Assembly: GCF_001613545.1 (NCBI RefSeq)
Contig: NZ_BDCO01000002.1
Location: forward strand, 744,001-808,000
DNA length: 64,000 bases
Direction of reading: 5' to 3'
From: Terrimicrobium sacchariphilum
GTDB lineage: Bacteria > Verrucomicrobiota > Verrucomicrobiia > Chthoniobacterales > Terrimicrobiaceae
Under the pieces are notes generated by a model. That model did no database searches. It worked only from the letters and a program-made list of their open reading frames with translations, and was not told the origin of the DNA. Below are positions 41,442 to 50,468 of this stretch, piece after piece. Position numbers and translations under genes: made by a program. Within the stretch, counting starts at the first letter, position 1, and each line of letters begins with the position of its first letter.

Positions 41442-43787
41442 TCAGGGAGTGGGCTTGAGGGTGCCAAAGAGCGACGGGTCCTTCTCACCGGCCCCGAGAC
41501 CGGAACCCCACTCCAGGTATCCTGCGCGGCCCGAGCCGTCGTTGTTATTCACCAGCAGCGAGATCTTCAGCGGAGTGCCGGGATTGTAGGCCATCGGATT
41601 GAGCTCGGACCAGTCGAGATGAATGCGGTAGGTCGTCACATCTCCCTCATGCTTGATCTCACATTTGCCAAACTCCACCGTGTCACCCACGGCGGAACGC
41701 CGGGCCGGGAGATCGGCTTCCACGTTGGCATTGGAGATCTTGCGGAAGACGACACCGGCCGGGGTCAGGGCACAGACGACCTCGGTGTTCGATCCGAACA
41801 TGCCATTGCCTTCGCAATCGATGCCGACCTGCACGCTGTCGCCGTTCCACCAGCCACTGGTTTCCTTCTGCTCGTGGGTTGCGTCCTTGACCGCGATGAG
41901 GATATCGACGCCGCTTTCCGTGGCACCGACGGCTGCGCGTGCGGAGATCCTGGGCTCCTTGTCCTGGTAGGGAACCCAGTTCCAGTCCTTCGTGATCCAG
42001 AGCGGATCGGAGGCAGGCAGCTCGGCAGGCAGGCCCGCCTTGGCATACGTCGCCGATGGGGACGCGGCAGATGACCGCTTCTGGCGATTTATGGGCTGCA
42101 AGCGGTCCGAAGGGGCGGCCTTGGCCAGGGCGGCGGCATCCGGGGAGGAGAGGTAATACAGGATGCCCGGCTTGAGTTCCGTCGCGGCATTGAGCGCGAC
42201 CTCGCGGCCCTCCCAGTCGTGCAGTTTGGATGAGGGCGACTGAAACGCCTTCAGGTCCTTCGCGGAGAGTTCCCCCTGCTCAGTCCAGACCACGAGCATG
42301 TCGCCGTGATTGGTCTTGAGCAGGATGCCCGTGCCGTTGTCACCGAGGGAGATTTCCTTTTCGAAGGTGGCCTTTTTCCCGGTGAGGGTGAGAAAGACCG
42401 CCTTTACCACGGCAGCATGGCGCGGCTCGATGCGCGGGCTTTGACGGAAGAGGCCGGCGCTGTGAGTGAACCATTTGTTGGCTGCGGCAAAGCCGACGAC
42501 CTCCTTTTCGACCTGGTTGGTCATTTCAAAGATGACGGTGCGGACCACACCCTGTTTGATCTGGTTCAGGAGATCCTTCATCATGCGTAGCGACAGCGCG
42601 CTTTCCGACGCGGGCGGACCGGAGAGAACGCCGCTGCCGATCAGGATCGCGTGCCACTCGGAGACGACCGGAGCCTTCTCCGGGGCATCATATCGACGCT
42701 CCACCTCGCGGAACTGTCCGACATCCGTGGAGATGGCGTGCAGGGAGAGCTTGTCATAGTAAGGAGCCACGCCGCCCTTGAGGATCTTGTCATAGAACGA
42801 AACGTAGGATACGCGCATGCCGAGGCCGCCATTCCATACCTCCGCCTCGGGCTGGAGGCGCTTGATGGTTTCGTATCCGGCACGCTGGAGGCGTACAAAG
42901 TTGGCTGGTGTGTCGTTCCAGAAGCAGCTGGAACCTGGCAGGTTCGGCTCGTTCCAGATCTCCCAGATGCGGATGTGATCCTTGTAGCGCTCGACTGTCT
43001 TTTCCACGAAGTTCGTGAAGTCGCTCATGTCTTTGGGCGCGTAGGCGGCGGATTCCCGGACGCAGATGTTGATCTTGTCCTCCTTCTCGGGGTAAGGCGA
43101 GGCCCAGGTGGGAGTGTAGCAAAACTGGCCGCCGATTTCGAAACCGGCATCGGCCAGCGCCTTGACGGAGCTGTCGAGCTTGTCCCACCGATACTCGTCC
43201 CTGGCGGGCTGGATGGCGTCGGCCAGGTTGGTAAAGTTTGCCCCCCACGGGATCGAGTGGATCATGGTGAACTCATAGCCGACGAGTTGAGCCAGCGGGA
43301 TCTCCCGCTCGTTCAGATGGTACTGCCAGCCGAATTGACCGACCCGGGCTGCGCCGGGTTCCGGCCTGGCCACGACGGCCACGCTGTATTTCTTTCGCTC
43401 GAAGCGAGCCTCTTTTCCATTCGGCGCGCGGCGCGTGAAGCTGTCAGTAACCTGCGCCTTGGACCCATCGGCAAAGGTGACAAAGAACTCGATGTCGTAA
43501 AAACCCGGTTCGGCGTCCTTCCAGACCCAGCCGTTCGTTTGGAAGTCGTCCTTGGAGACCTCGACCTGGGCGACGGGAAGGCCGTCGACGCCATAGACAT
43601 TGCCTTGCAGGCTCGCGAGATCCTTGGGCAGAAAGCCACCGGGTTTGAAGACGATCGGCTCGCCCGGCGTCCACCAGGCATATGGGGCCGAGGGTTTCAG
43701 GGGCAGGCGGATATCATCCCTGGCCGGGAGCGAGGGCGTCGCTATCCAGAGGGTCGCGGCACAGAGCAGGAGAGGGAAATACTTCAT
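41442..43787 (-). CDS. Secreted GH39/GH5-like glycosidase with CBM9-like C-terminal domain
   Basis: 781 residues; signal peptide MKYFPLLLCAATLWIATPSLPA. After an Ig-like beta domain (to about 150) comes a clan GH-A barrel with IWEIWNEPNLPG (acid/base Glu about 283) and APVVSEWHAI (nucleophile Glu about 378). Residues about 600-781 (WNGDSVQVGIDCEGNG, TYRIHLDWSELNP, AGYLEWGSG) form a CBM9-like carbohydrate-binding domain. It is the clear extracellular enzyme of this operon and probably makes the first cut. The stop is 10 nt from the GHL10-like start. Confidence 0.82.
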   Translation of the reverse strand: MKYFPLLLCAATLWIATPSLPARDDIRLPLKPSAPYAWWTPGEPIVFKPGGFLPKDLASLQGNVYGVDGLPVAQVEVSKDDFQTNGWVWKDAEPGFYDIEFFVTFADGSKAQVTDSFTRRAPNGKEARFERKKYSVAVVARPEPGAARVGQFGWQYHLNEREIPLAQLVGYEFTMIHSIPWGANFTNLADAIQPARDEYRWDKLDSSVKALADAGFEIGGQFCYTPTWASPYPEKEDKINICVRESAAYAPKDMSDFTNFVEKTVERYKDHIRIWEIWNEPNLPGSSCFWNDTPANFVRLQRAGYETIKRLQPEAEVWNGGLGMRVSYVSFYDKILKGGVAPYYDKLSLHAISTDVGQFREVERRYDAPEKAPVVSEWHAILIGSGVLSGPPASESALSLRMMKDLLNQIKQGVVRTVIFEMTNQVEKEVVGFAAANKWFTHSAGLFRQSPRIEPRHAAVVKAVFLTLTGKKATFEKEISLGDNGTGILLKTNHGDMLVVWTEQGELSAKDLKAFQSPSSKLHDWEGREVALNAATELKPGILYYLSSPDAAALAKAAPSDRLQPINRQKRSSAASPSATYAKAGLPAELPASDPLWITKDWNWVPYQDKEPRISARAAVGATESGVDILIAVKDATHEQKETSGWWNGDSVQVGIDCEGNGMFGSNTEVVCALTPAGVVFRKISNANVEADLPARRSAVGDTVEFGKCEIKHEGDVTTYRIHLDWSELNPMAYNPGTPLKISLLVNNNDGSGRAGYLEWGSGLGAGEKDPSLFGTLKPTP

Positions 43788-43804
43788 CGGGCGACAATCT
43801 GATG

Positions 43805-44494
43805 CTACTGAACCACCGAGACGGAGAAGCCGCCGATGCTGCGTGCTTCGGAAACCTGCGAGTACCCGGAAAAGCCGCCGTAGCGAGCGTCGAGCCGGAT
43901 GTTCTTCTCCTTGATGTTGAAGGCATCCACTGCGAGGTCGTCGTTGATCGTGAGGTCGATCGTGCCCTCGTCCTGATGATAGGTCAGCTTGACGGTGTTC
44001 AGGTTATCCGGGTCGAACACATTGGCCCGGCCTCGCACAAGCGTCTTGGCCGTCTTGGAGGTGGCGTCGGCCGGATCGGGGTTGAACATCAGGGCGAAGT
44101 TTCCCGTGGAATAGATGATGACATACAATCCTCCAAAGGTGGGATTGCTTGCCTGCTCGGCATTGCCTAATCCCAAGGCCATCCAGCCGGGATTTTCAAC
44201 CGCGGGAACGGGCTGGATCTTGGCCTCGAGCGTCACGGACTTGAAACCTTCCGGGAGCTCGATCCGCGCACCATATCCGGTCGCATCCTTTACCCGGAGA
44301 CCGCCGGCGGGGGCGAAAACGACGTTGGGGCTGGCCTCCCAGATGGTACCGCTGGTGCCGACTGGCTGGCGGTTGAGCGGGGCGCCGGGCGACCTGCCCT
44401 CGAGTTCGAATTTGTCTTCGAGAGTGATTTCAGCCTGCACCGAGACAGCGCAGAGAGCCAGGAGAGAGAGGGTGAGCAGGGCGGACTTTTTCAT
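43805..44494 (-). CDS. Small secreted concanavalin/LamG-like protein
   Basis: 229 residues from the ATG at 44494; MKKSALLTLSLLALCAVSVQAE is a signal peptide. The rest is a beta-sandwich with alternating strands (GFKSVTLEAKIQPVPAVENP, GLYVIIYSTGNFALMFNP, LNTVKLTYHQDEGTIDLTIN). No catalytic motif is visible, so glycan binding is the simplest guess. It sits 17 nt upstream of the secreted GH39/GH5-like enzyme. Confidence 0.68.
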   Translation of the reverse strand: MKKSALLTLSLLALCAVSVQAEITLEDKFELEGRSPGAPLNRQPVGTSGTIWEASPNVVFAPAGGLRVKDATGYGARIELPEGFKSVTLEAKIQPVPAVENPGWMALGLGNAEQASNPTFGGLYVIIYSTGNFALMFNPDPADATSKTAKTLVRGRANVFDPDNLNTVKLTYHQDEGTIDLTINDDLAVDAFNIKEKNIRLDARYGGFSGYSQVSEARSIGGFSVSVVQ

Positions 44495-44616
44495 GAGATA
44501 TCGAGGGGTGGGAGCTAAGGGGGATTTCACTGGAATCTCTCGCCCCCCCGGGAACGGAGGCGCGAGGAGAAGCTGGCTGGAACAGGTATGGGATGATTTC
44601 CGAAGAGACTATGCTA

Positions 44617-46242
44617 CTAGGCGCGGGTCTGCCGGGCGCGGCGGCGCAGCATGACAAAGGCCATTCCCAAGCCGAGGAGCGCAACGGTGGTCGGCTCCGG
44701 CACGGCGACGATCAGGTTGACGGCCCCATTGGTCGAAGTGTCGATCTGGTATTCATACCCGACAGGGGTGGTTCCGATGGTGAGGCCGTTGTTGGTGAAC
44801 GTGCCGCCGCTGTAGGTGAAGAGCGTGTAGGTGCCGACACCGAACCCACCGAGGTTGGTGATGTTCAGTACACCATCGAGGGTGAAGTTGCCGACCACGG
44901 CCACCTCGTCATCGGCCAGGCTGCCCGGGGCCGCGAGATCGAAGCGCAGGGCGGTGGAGTCGTTAAGGATCAAGCCTGCGCCAAAGCTCAGCTTGCCGCC
45001 CAGATCGGCCCCTGCCGCGCTGATGTCGCCAGCCGCGAGGGTGGAGTTGTTGGCAAAGGTGGTGAGACGATTCACGTTGCCCACGCCGCCGAGGACGGCA
45101 TTGGCATTGACGTTCACGCCACCCACGGCGGCACCGCTGGTGCTGGTGCTTGCGATGGTGCCATTGACCAGGAGGGTTCCCGCCGAGACGGTGGTGGTTC
45201 CAGCATAGGTCGACGTGCCGCCGGCAGCCAGTGCGACAATGCCGTTGCCGATCTTGGTGATGTTATCTCCCGCACCGAGCGATGAGGAGGTTCCCGACCG
45301 CTGGCGGATTGCGGTAATGTTCACCCGCCCGCCCGTTGCCGCGGTCACCGAGAGAGCCTGCACCTGCTTGACGTTCGTTTCGTTGGTCAGGATGTTTCCC
45401 GTGTAGTTCGAGATATGCGCGGAGTTTCCGCCGATGGTATACCCCGAGGTGCCGGAAGCTGGAGCAGCGAGTTGGATGTCCTGTCCGATGGTTACAGCGG
45501 CACCGGTAACCAGAGTCGGAGATGTCGCGGAGCCTCCGGTCACACCGAGTTGTACCACGCCAGACGAGTTGGAGCCAAATGCTCCAGCCGAGCCTTTGAG
45601 CGAGTCGGTATTCACCTGGACCGTTCCGTTCCACACGTAGACCGATGCCCAGGAGACGGTATTGGCGCCGTTGATGATCGTGAGGCCCTGGCCGTTAAAC
45701 GCAGTCGTTCCCGCCGTGCCGGAGATCACGCCATTCAGAGTGAGGGTGCGGCCCACTCCCGGATTGAAGCGCGCTCCCTGGCCATTCATGTTGATGTTTC
45801 CGTTGATGGTAAGGTTGCCGGAAACGGGAGCGAATCCCACTCCGCCCAACAACGTGAGATTGGACGAGATGGTCTGGAGGGATGACGAGTTATTAGTGAT
45901 CGCCGCCGTGTCGGCATTACCAGCTCCCTGGATCGAAATGGTATTGCCTGTGACATTGAATGCCCCCGCGCCGCTATTGAATGTTAGCGTGCGGATGGTG
46001 AACGCCGTGTCGACATTGGATGCAGTCCCCGTTGATCCCGCGAGCTGGATGTTGGTCGTGGTAGCGCTGGTCGGGGCGACATCGCCGACCCAGTTGGCGG
46101 CATCGGACCAGTTGTAAAGACCGCCGGAAGGAGTGCCTCCGCCATCCCACACGGATTGCGCCCGTACGAGAGCGGGTGAGGTGGAGAGTATGGCCAGGAG
46201 CGCCAGCTGTGTTCCCGACAGGTTGCGGAGTTTTCGTTTCAT
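44617..46242 (-). CDS. PEP-CTERM protein with autotransporter-type beta-strand repeats
   Basis: 541 residues. Signal peptide (LALLAILSTSPALVRAQ), then WDGGGTPSGGLYNWSDAANW, the usual opening of these beta-helix proteins, repeats such as STYAGTTTVSAGTLLVNGTI, and a C-terminal VPEPTTVALLGLGMAFVMLR followed by RRARQTRA, a PEP-CTERM signal. Shorter than the locus 1 counterpart at 13028. Probably exported and anchored or released by an exosortase, serving a surface role for locus 2. Confidence 0.9.
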   Translation of the reverse strand: MKRKLRNLSGTQLALLAILSTSPALVRAQSVWDGGGTPSGGLYNWSDAANWVGDVAPTSATTTNIQLAGSTGTASNVDTAFTIRTLTFNSGAGAFNVTGNTISIQGAGNADTAAITNNSSSLQTISSNLTLLGGVGFAPVSGNLTINGNINMNGQGARFNPGVGRTLTLNGVISGTAGTTAFNGQGLTIINGANTVSWASVYVWNGTVQVNTDSLKGSAGAFGSNSSGVVQLGVTGGSATSPTLVTGAAVTIGQDIQLAAPASGTSGYTIGGNSAHISNYTGNILTNETNVKQVQALSVTAATGGRVNITAIRQRSGTSSSLGAGDNITKIGNGIVALAAGGTSTYAGTTTVSAGTLLVNGTIASTSTSGAAVGGVNVNANAVLGGVGNVNRLTTFANNSTLAAGDISAAGADLGGKLSFGAGLILNDSTALRFDLAAPGSLADDEVAVVGNFTLDGVLNITNLGGFGVGTYTLFTYSGGTFTNNGLTIGTTPVGYEYQIDTSTNGAVNLIVAVPEPTTVALLGLGMAFVMLRRRARQTRA

Positions 46243-46278
46243 AGGTTTTTCAGTGGGTTGGAGGAGTTTCCTAACAGG

Positions 46279-47100
46279 TTAAAAATTGTCGTAGAGGCAC
46301 TGGGGATCACCGAAGGGGTGATCGACGAGGTCCTTCTGCAGATCGAGGGTGGCGGCATGGCCGTCGTAGAAAAGGACGTTGATTTTTCCTCCCGCATGGC
46401 GCGGATACATGGCCCAGTCTCCCGAGGTCCAGTTGGACGGAGTTCCGGCATAGCCGAAGTTGGCCGAGGTCAGCTTATAGGTGGACTCGGTCCAGTTCTT
46501 TAGTGGCGCGGTGACGGAATCCGGTCGTCCGATATCACTGACAAAGATGGTCGAGGCGGGTTTTTTTACCGCGGTGATCTTAAAGCTGGCGGGATAGGAT
46601 GCTTCGCTCGTCGGTGCATAGGCATGGAAGCCCGGGTACGGGAGCGACTCGCCGTTGATTCCATAATAATAGATGCTGGTGATCCCATAGGATGCGGGCG
46701 TCAAGCCGGTGTTCAGGGCATCTCCGTAGTCCTGGCGCTTGGAGGCGGTCTTGTCCGACGGGCAGGCAAAGACGCGGATCGCGGCCTTGTCCCCGCCGAG
46801 ATAGGGAGCGAGATAGGCACGGAATCCCTTGGCATTGCCGATCGCCGGGGAAGAGTTGGAACAGCGCGGCACGAGTGTGCCGTCGTTGTCTGCGATATAT
46901 CCTGCGGCCGCCACTCCGATCTGCCGGAGATTGCTCAGGCACTTGGCGCTGCGTGACATCTCCAGCATGCGGCTTCCCAAGGGGAAGATGAGGGCGCCGA
47001 GCGTGAGCAGGATGCCCATGACGACGACCATCTCCACGAGGCTGAAGGCGCGGCCTCGCAGGAGGGATTTGCCAAGCTCACTATTTTCGGGGGAAAACAT
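46279..47100 (-). CDS. Prepilin-like protein with C-terminal H-x-DG motif
   Basis: 273 residues. The leader GRAFSLVEMVVVMGILLTLG is a prepilin cleavage site with its hydrophobic helix. The body has the GspG/DUF1559-like pattern (SRSAKCLSNLRQIGVAAAGY, FACPSDKT, ISDIGRP-type strand) and the C-terminus RHAGGKINVLFYDGHAATLD, the H-x9/10-DG motif of planctomycete/verrucomicrobial prepilins. It is a lone gene rather than part of a four-gene cassette. It is located 40 nt downstream of the GntR-type regulator gene. Confidence 0.88.
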   Translation of the reverse strand: MFSPENSELGKSLLRGRAFSLVEMVVVMGILLTLGALIFPLGSRMLEMSRSAKCLSNLRQIGVAAAGYIADNDGTLVPRCSNSSPAIGNAKGFRAYLAPYLGGDKAAIRVFACPSDKTASKRQDYGDALNTGLTPASYGITSIYYYGINGESLPYPGFHAYAPTSEASYPASFKITAVKKPASTIFVSDIGRPDSVTAPLKNWTESTYKLTSANFGYAGTPSNWTSGDWAMYPRHAGGKINVLFYDGHAATLDLQKDLVDHPFGDPQCLYDNF

Positions 47101-47140
47101 TTAATGAGGGAAGGGGAAAACGTTAGGGATCGAAACAAAC

Positions 47141-48235
47141 TCAGGCGCTTTGCCGGATGACGATTTCGCCGCGGAGCTGGCGTTCCTCGGGCGCGACGAT
47201 CTGACCACGGATCACGCGGTCGAGCAGGTCAAAGGACTTGCAGCCCATTTCTTCATAGGGAATGCGATAAGTCGTGAGGGGGACTCCGTGCGACGCGGCG
47301 AGTACACTATAATCATCCACCCCGCTGACGAGCAAGTCATCCGGCACCCGCCAGCCGCGCTGCTGGGCGGCTGCGATGCAGCCCATGGCGAGGAAGTCGC
47401 CGGCGCAGACCACGGCGTCGATTTTTCCCGCGCGATCCAGGAAGGCGTTTGCCATCGCAGTGGGTTCCGCCAGCGGGTCTTGAAAGTCGGGATGCATGGC
47501 CGGGTCGAGATAGACGCCGCCCGCAGGTTCTCCGATGCCGGCCTCCTCCAAAGCCCAGCGATAGCCCTGGTAACGGTCGCGCATGAACGGCGCCCAGGCG
47601 AAGTTGGAAAAGAAGCCGATCTTCCTCGCGCCGCGCTGGATCATGTGCCGGGCCATGGTGTACCCGGCGTGAAAGCCATCGATCACCACGGTCGAGCAAC
47701 CCAGGCCGGGGAGACTGATCTCCGCCAGTACGACGGGAAACCGCGACTCGACCAGGAGCTGGGAAAAATGCACCTGGTCCTGCGGCGTGGGGATGACCGG
47801 ATAGATCACGGCGCCGCGCACATCAAACTCGGAGAGGCGCGACACAAACTCGGTCTCCTTTTGGTAATCCACCCCGGTGGTGAGCATCACCACGCGACGA
47901 CCGGCCTCGCGCGCCGCATCCTGGAAGCCCCTGACCGCACGCCAGACGCCCTCGTGCTGTTCGCTGGGATAGATGAAGGCATAGGCATCGAGCTGGCTGG
48001 CGACGGAATCGGGCGATCCGTAGATCACCGTCGTCCCGGCCCGCGCCCGGCGCTCGACGAATCCCTCATGCACGAGGAGGGCCAGCGCCTTGCTCACGGT
48101 CCCCAGACTGCAATCAAACCGCTGGGCCAGCTCGCTCTCGTTCGGGAGCTTGGCTCCGGCCTTCCATGCCCCCGCGACAATCTCCTCCCGGAGTGCGGTG
48201 TAGATGGATTGAACTTTCTTCGGGGGACGGACCAT
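47141..48235 (-). CDS. GntR/LacI hybrid (AraR-type) transcriptional regulator
   Basis: 364 residues. Residues 1-70 are a GntR winged helix (SIYTALREEIVAGAWKAGAK, LPNESELAQRFDCSLGTVSK), and residues about 80-364 a LacI-type sugar-binding domain (VIDGFHAGYTMARHMIQRGA, VSGVDDYSVLAASHGVPLTT). This is the architecture of AraR-like repressors that release DNA on binding a sugar. It heads the leftward glycosidase series and faces the ADP-ribosylglycohydrolase gene. Its promoter contains an AT-rich palindrome, so autoregulation is likely. Confidence 0.9.
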   Translation of the reverse strand: MVRPPKKVQSIYTALREEIVAGAWKAGAKLPNESELAQRFDCSLGTVSKALALLVHEGFVERRARAGTTVIYGSPDSVASQLDAYAFIYPSEQHEGVWRAVRGFQDAAREAGRRVVMLTTGVDYQKETEFVSRLSEFDVRGAVIYPVIPTPQDQVHFSQLLVESRFPVVLAEISLPGLGCSTVVIDGFHAGYTMARHMIQRGARKIGFFSNFAWAPFMRDRYQGYRWALEEAGIGEPAGGVYLDPAMHPDFQDPLAEPTAMANAFLDRAGKIDAVVCAGDFLAMGCIAAAQQRGWRVPDDLLVSGVDDYSVLAASHGVPLTTYRIPYEEMGCKSFDLLDRVIRGQIVAPEERQLRGEIVIRQSA

Positions 48236-48241
48236 GGCCGG

Positions 48242-48270
48242 ATCATTCTCATTAAATGCATTTAAGTCAA
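48242..48270 (-). promoter_or_regulatory. Promoter of the GntR-type gene with operator in its spacer; leaderless start predicted
   Basis: Read leftward: TTGACT (48270-48265), a 17-nt spacer, AATGAT (48247-48242). The palindrome TTAAATGCATTTAA (48252-48265) fills the spacer. Transcription should begin near 48235, the first base of the ATG, so the mRNA would have no leader. No Shine-Dalgarno could therefore be used. Confidence 0.55.
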
Positions 48271-48285
48271 TAAAATGATTTTATT
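48269..48285. promoter_or_regulatory. Second AT-rich dyad in the divergent gap
   Basis: AATAAAA-tga-TTTTATT, with the overlapping 10-bp palindrome TTTTATAAAA at 48284-48293. It is close to the start of the rightward gene at 48313 and could be a second operator for the GntR-type repressor. Confidence 0.4.
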
Positions 48286-48312
48286 TTATAAAAATCACTC
48301 TATGTTGCCCGC

Positions 48313-49761
48313 ATGCCTCAGACACTTCCTTCCAAATGCGATCTCATCTCTCGAATCCAGGGCTGCTGGTTGGGGAAATCCATCGGCGGGACGTTGGGGT
48401 TGCCGGCAGAGGGGAGGATGGAGAGGCTGAATTTTTCCTTTTACGACCCGGTTCCAACGATCGCGCCCCCGAATGATGATCTCGAGCTGCAGCTCGTGTG
48501 GCTGCATATGGTCGAGCAGGGTGGGGATACTCTTACGCGGGCGGATTTTGCCCGGGCGTGGCTCGAGAGCATTCACTACATGTGGGACGAGTATGGAGTT
48601 TGCCGGTGGAATCTGCGGCGGGGGGTGCCAGCGGAATCCACCGGAACCTTTGAGAATCACTTTCACGCGGGCATGGGGTCGCCCATCCGCTCGGAGATCT
48701 GGGCGTGCCTATTTCCAGGGGACCCGGAAAGCACGGCATACCATGCCGCTCTGGATGCCTCGCTCGATCATGGCCGCGAGGGGATCGCCGGCGAGGTCCT
48801 GGTGGCGGTCATGCAAAGCCTGGTCGCCGGGGGGGCGGGGCTCGACGAGGCGATCACCGCGAGCCTGGGATACCTGCCCGCAGGCACCGAGACGCTTTCC
48901 GCCGTGCAGTTTGTGCGCAGGGCGTTCGTCGAGAATGTCCCGGCCTGGGAGTGCTGGAAGGAGCTGCTCGTGCGCCACGGGAATGAGAATTTCACCCACG
49001 CTCCGCTCAACGTGGCGTTGACGATCTGGGCCCTCCTTTACGGAGAGGAGGATTTTGAGGCCAGTGTGCTGCTTGCTGCCAACGGGGGATACGATACGGA
49101 CTGCACGGCAGCCTCCGTGGGGGCCACGCTCGGTCTGCTCAATGGCGTGGAGAGCATCCCGGCGCGCTGGAGCGAGCCAATCGGGGACGGCGTGTTTGTC
49201 GGGCCGGGCATTCTTGGTATCGACGTTCCGCCCACCCTGGACGAGCTCAGCCGGCGTACCGAGCGCTTGATCGGGAAGCTGAAACCCCGGCGGTGGAATC
49301 GCTCCGAGTGGGACCGCAGCCTTCCCGCCGTGCATCTCCGCGATCTGCCTGGAACCATCGAGTTGCACCCGGCGGGGTCGGCTCAGTCCATCCCATGGGC
49401 AAACGGCGAGCTCCCGGTGGAGATCAAAAAGGCCGGCGGTGGGACATGGACGTGGGAGTGCCTGACCGACGAGTCCCGCCATATCATTTGTCTCGCCCGG
49501 GAAGGCGCGAGACTCTTCATCGATGGCGAGTTGGCGATCGAGTGTCCGCCACATCTACCGTACGTGCCGGCCACGCATCGGAGCTCGGATCTTTCTCGCG
49601 TCGCGGTCACGGTCGGCTCCGGCGTGCATGCGATCCGGTTGGAGCTGAACTCCTCATCCGCAGAACAGGAGGCCTCCGTGATCCTGGCCTATCCCAACCT
49701 GCACATCGCGCCATGGACGGCGCAGGAACTGCCTCATCCTGCCCTGCTCCCGGCTCAGTGA
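48313..49761 (+). CDS. ADP-ribosylglycohydrolase-family protein with C-terminal extension
   Basis: 482 residues. SRIQGCWLGKSIGGTLGLPA opens the all-helical DraG/ADP-ribosylglycohydrolase fold; NDDLELQLVWLHM and NGGYDTDCTAASVGATLGLL are the two metal-binding Asp motifs. From about residue 325 an unrelated, beta-rich extension follows (PGTIELHPAGSAQSIPWANG, HRSSDLSRVAVTVGSGVHAI). No signal peptide. In sugar loci such proteins may hydrolyse N- or O-glycosidic bonds of small molecules rather than ADP-ribosyl proteins. It is divergent from, and probably controlled by, the GntR-type repressor. Confidence 0.85.
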   Translation: MPQTLPSKCDLISRIQGCWLGKSIGGTLGLPAEGRMERLNFSFYDPVPTIAPPNDDLELQLVWLHMVEQGGDTLTRADFARAWLESIHYMWDEYGVCRWNLRRGVPAESTGTFENHFHAGMGSPIRSEIWACLFPGDPESTAYHAALDASLDHGREGIAGEVLVAVMQSLVAGGAGLDEAITASLGYLPAGTETLSAVQFVRRAFVENVPAWECWKELLVRHGNENFTHAPLNVALTIWALLYGEEDFEASVLLAANGGYDTDCTAASVGATLGLLNGVESIPARWSEPIGDGVFVGPGILGIDVPPTLDELSRRTERLIGKLKPRRWNRSEWDRSLPAVHLRDLPGTIELHPAGSAQSIPWANGELPVEIKKAGGGTWTWECLTDESRHIICLAREGARLFIDGELAIECPPHLPYVPATHRSSDLSRVAVTVGSGVHAIRLELNSSSAEQEASVILAYPNLHIAPWTAQELPHPALLPAQ

Positions 49762-49918
49762 ACTCTCCCGGCCGCCCGGCACGGGCGGACAATTCGCCAG
49801 CGATTCCCTTTCGCCGCTGTCCGACGAGAGGTGCGGGCCGTGCGTCCTGATGCCTCTCGATCGGCGAGGGTTTTCCTGCTCCGTACCGCGCTAAATGCGG
49901 TGTAGCGCGTATCTGTAT

Positions 49919-49947
49919 TTGACAATCACATCCGGATGTGATTTTGT
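49919..49947 (+). promoter_or_regulatory. Motif B operator 1 in the promoter of the Verru_Chthon cassette
   Basis: A perfect 20-bp palindrome (49924-49943; arms AATCACATCC/GGATGTGATT, central CG) follows a consensus -35 TTGACA (49919-49924). A -10 at 17 nt would be TTTTGT, which is weak. The operator ends 57 nt before the ATG at 50001. The gap 49762-50000 holds nothing else I can see. Confidence 0.8.
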
Positions 49948-50000
49948 GAGGAAACACTGCCGATGGACACCAAATCCACGGCTTTCCACGAAACACCGCC

Positions 50001-50468
50001 ATGTTGCCCCCAAGCATCGCCAAGCGCCCCGAGCGGGCCTCCTGCAAAACGTCACCCGCCTTTTCCCTGGTCGAGGTGGTCACGGCTCTCGGGATCGTGA
50101 GTTTCGGCCTTGTGTCGATGATGGGGCTGCTGGTGGCGGGGATCGGGACGTTCCGCGAGGCGGTGAATGCGACCACGGAGGCGCAGATCGCGCAGCAGCT
50201 GGCGAACAAGATGTCGCTGGCGGATTATTCCGCGATCGTGACGAACTCGGAAAAGGTCTATCACTTCACGCAGGAAGGTCTGCCGGTGCAGAATGCCGGG
50301 GAGGCGATATATTCCGCGAAAGTGAGTGCGCCGACGAAGCTCCTGGTCCCCGGGGCGACCTCCTCCGGCGTGAGCAATACGTCCACCGTGGTGATCTCCA
50401 TCTGGAGCAAAACATCGCCGGAAAGCACCAATGCGATTCCCCTGCAAATCGCCAATAACGGCTCCTAG
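50001..50468 (+). CDS. Verru_Chthon cassette protein B (prepilin-like)
   Basis: 155 residues. A basic leader ends in SPAFSLVEVVTALGIVSFG, a prepilin peptidase site plus helix, followed by an alpha/beta pilin-like body (AQIAQQLANKMSLADYSAIV). First gene of a B-C-A-D cassette; its 3' end overlaps the next gene by 38 nt. Strong resemblance to the partial gene at the left edge. Role unknown. A pseudopilin of a type II secretion-like or pilus-like apparatus is the usual inference. Confidence 0.9.
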   Translation: MLPPSIAKRPERASCKTSPAFSLVEVVTALGIVSFGLVSMMGLLVAGIGTFREAVNATTEAQIAQQLANKMSLADYSAIVTNSEKVYHFTQEGLPVQNAGEAIYSAKVSAPTKLLVPGATSSGVSNTSTVVISIWSKTSPESTNAIPLQIANNGS

